NCBI GenBank assembly: GCA_009775355.1
Contig: VSPN01000100.1
Location: forward strand, 1-5,877
Reading direction: 5' to 3'
From: Muribaculaceae bacterium
GTDB taxonomy: Bacteria > Bacteroidota > Bacteroidia > Bacteroidales > Muribaculaceae
DNA length: 5,877 nucleotides
A program made the translations under genes and the position numbers. A model generated the notes under the pieces. The model searched no databases, was not told the DNA's origin, and worked only from the letters and a program-made list of their open reading frames with translations. Of this stretch, positions 5,835-5,877 are shown in pieces. Within the stretch, counting starts at the first letter, position 1, and every line of letters begins with the position of its first letter.

Positions 5835-5877
5835 TGAAAATGGAGCGTGGTCGCCCTATGGCGGTGCTGTTTTGATT

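Noticed and set aside
5749..5877. Plus-strand open frame reading CCSSDSSNSNKSIPK and later GLIYQAENGAWSPYGGAVLI, like a lipoprotein tail
   Set aside because: It has no ATG, is preceded in frame by two stop codons (5740-5742 and 5746-5748), and would lack a signal peptide. It is antisense to the minus-strand tail frame, which has operon-like spacing to the next gene.

Overview
The window looks like an accessory (defence-island type) locus from a member of the Bacteroidota, probably a gut Bacteroidales. The grounds are indirect: most starts lack a Shine-Dalgarno sequence, and the protein families (AlbA_2/HATPase proteins, a DndD-like SMC ATPase) are, as I recall, common there. No rRNA, tRNA, integrase, transposase or CRISPR array is visible. 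Every supported gene lies on the minus strand, so the locus reads from right to left.

Layout in reading order. (1) Right edge, 5745-5877: a 26-codon reading frame resembling the C-terminal tail of an upstream gene, cut off by in-frame stops beside a 16-base palindrome. (2) 5735-5532: a 67-residue helical protein of unknown family. (3) 5520-3358: a 720-residue SMC/Rad50/DndD-like ATPase with a Walker A motif, two coiled coils and a CxxC hook, but degenerate signature, Walker B and H-loop motifs. (4) 3355-2915: a 146-residue protein resembling the phosphorothioation (Dnd) system-associated protein 4 family. (5) 2857-1358: an AlbA_2 + HATPase_c_4 + winged-helix protein whose interdomain linker is encoded by an 11-bp tandem repeat. 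(6) 1350-988: a 120-residue protein I do not recognise. (7) 901-62: a second AlbA_2 (Schlafen-like) protein with a beta-rich, cysteine-containing C-terminal half. A stem-loop at 21-41 closes the left edge.

Genes 2-4 are separated by only 11 and 2 bases and almost certainly form one transcription unit. Genes 5 and 6 (7 bases apart) form a second tight pair about 57 bases downstream, and gene 7 follows after 86 bases. I infer that the SMC ATPase with its two small partners is a DNA-sensing or DNA-handling module of the Dnd/Lamassu/ABC-ATPase type. The AlbA_2 proteins would be regulators or nucleic-acid-acting effectors carried with it. Base composition is mosaic: the AlbA_2/HATPase gene is GC-richer than the SMC gene and much richer than the last AlbA_2 gene, so the cluster was probably assembled from separate parts. 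The most testable novelty is the 11-bp repeat, which could act as a phase-variation switch.
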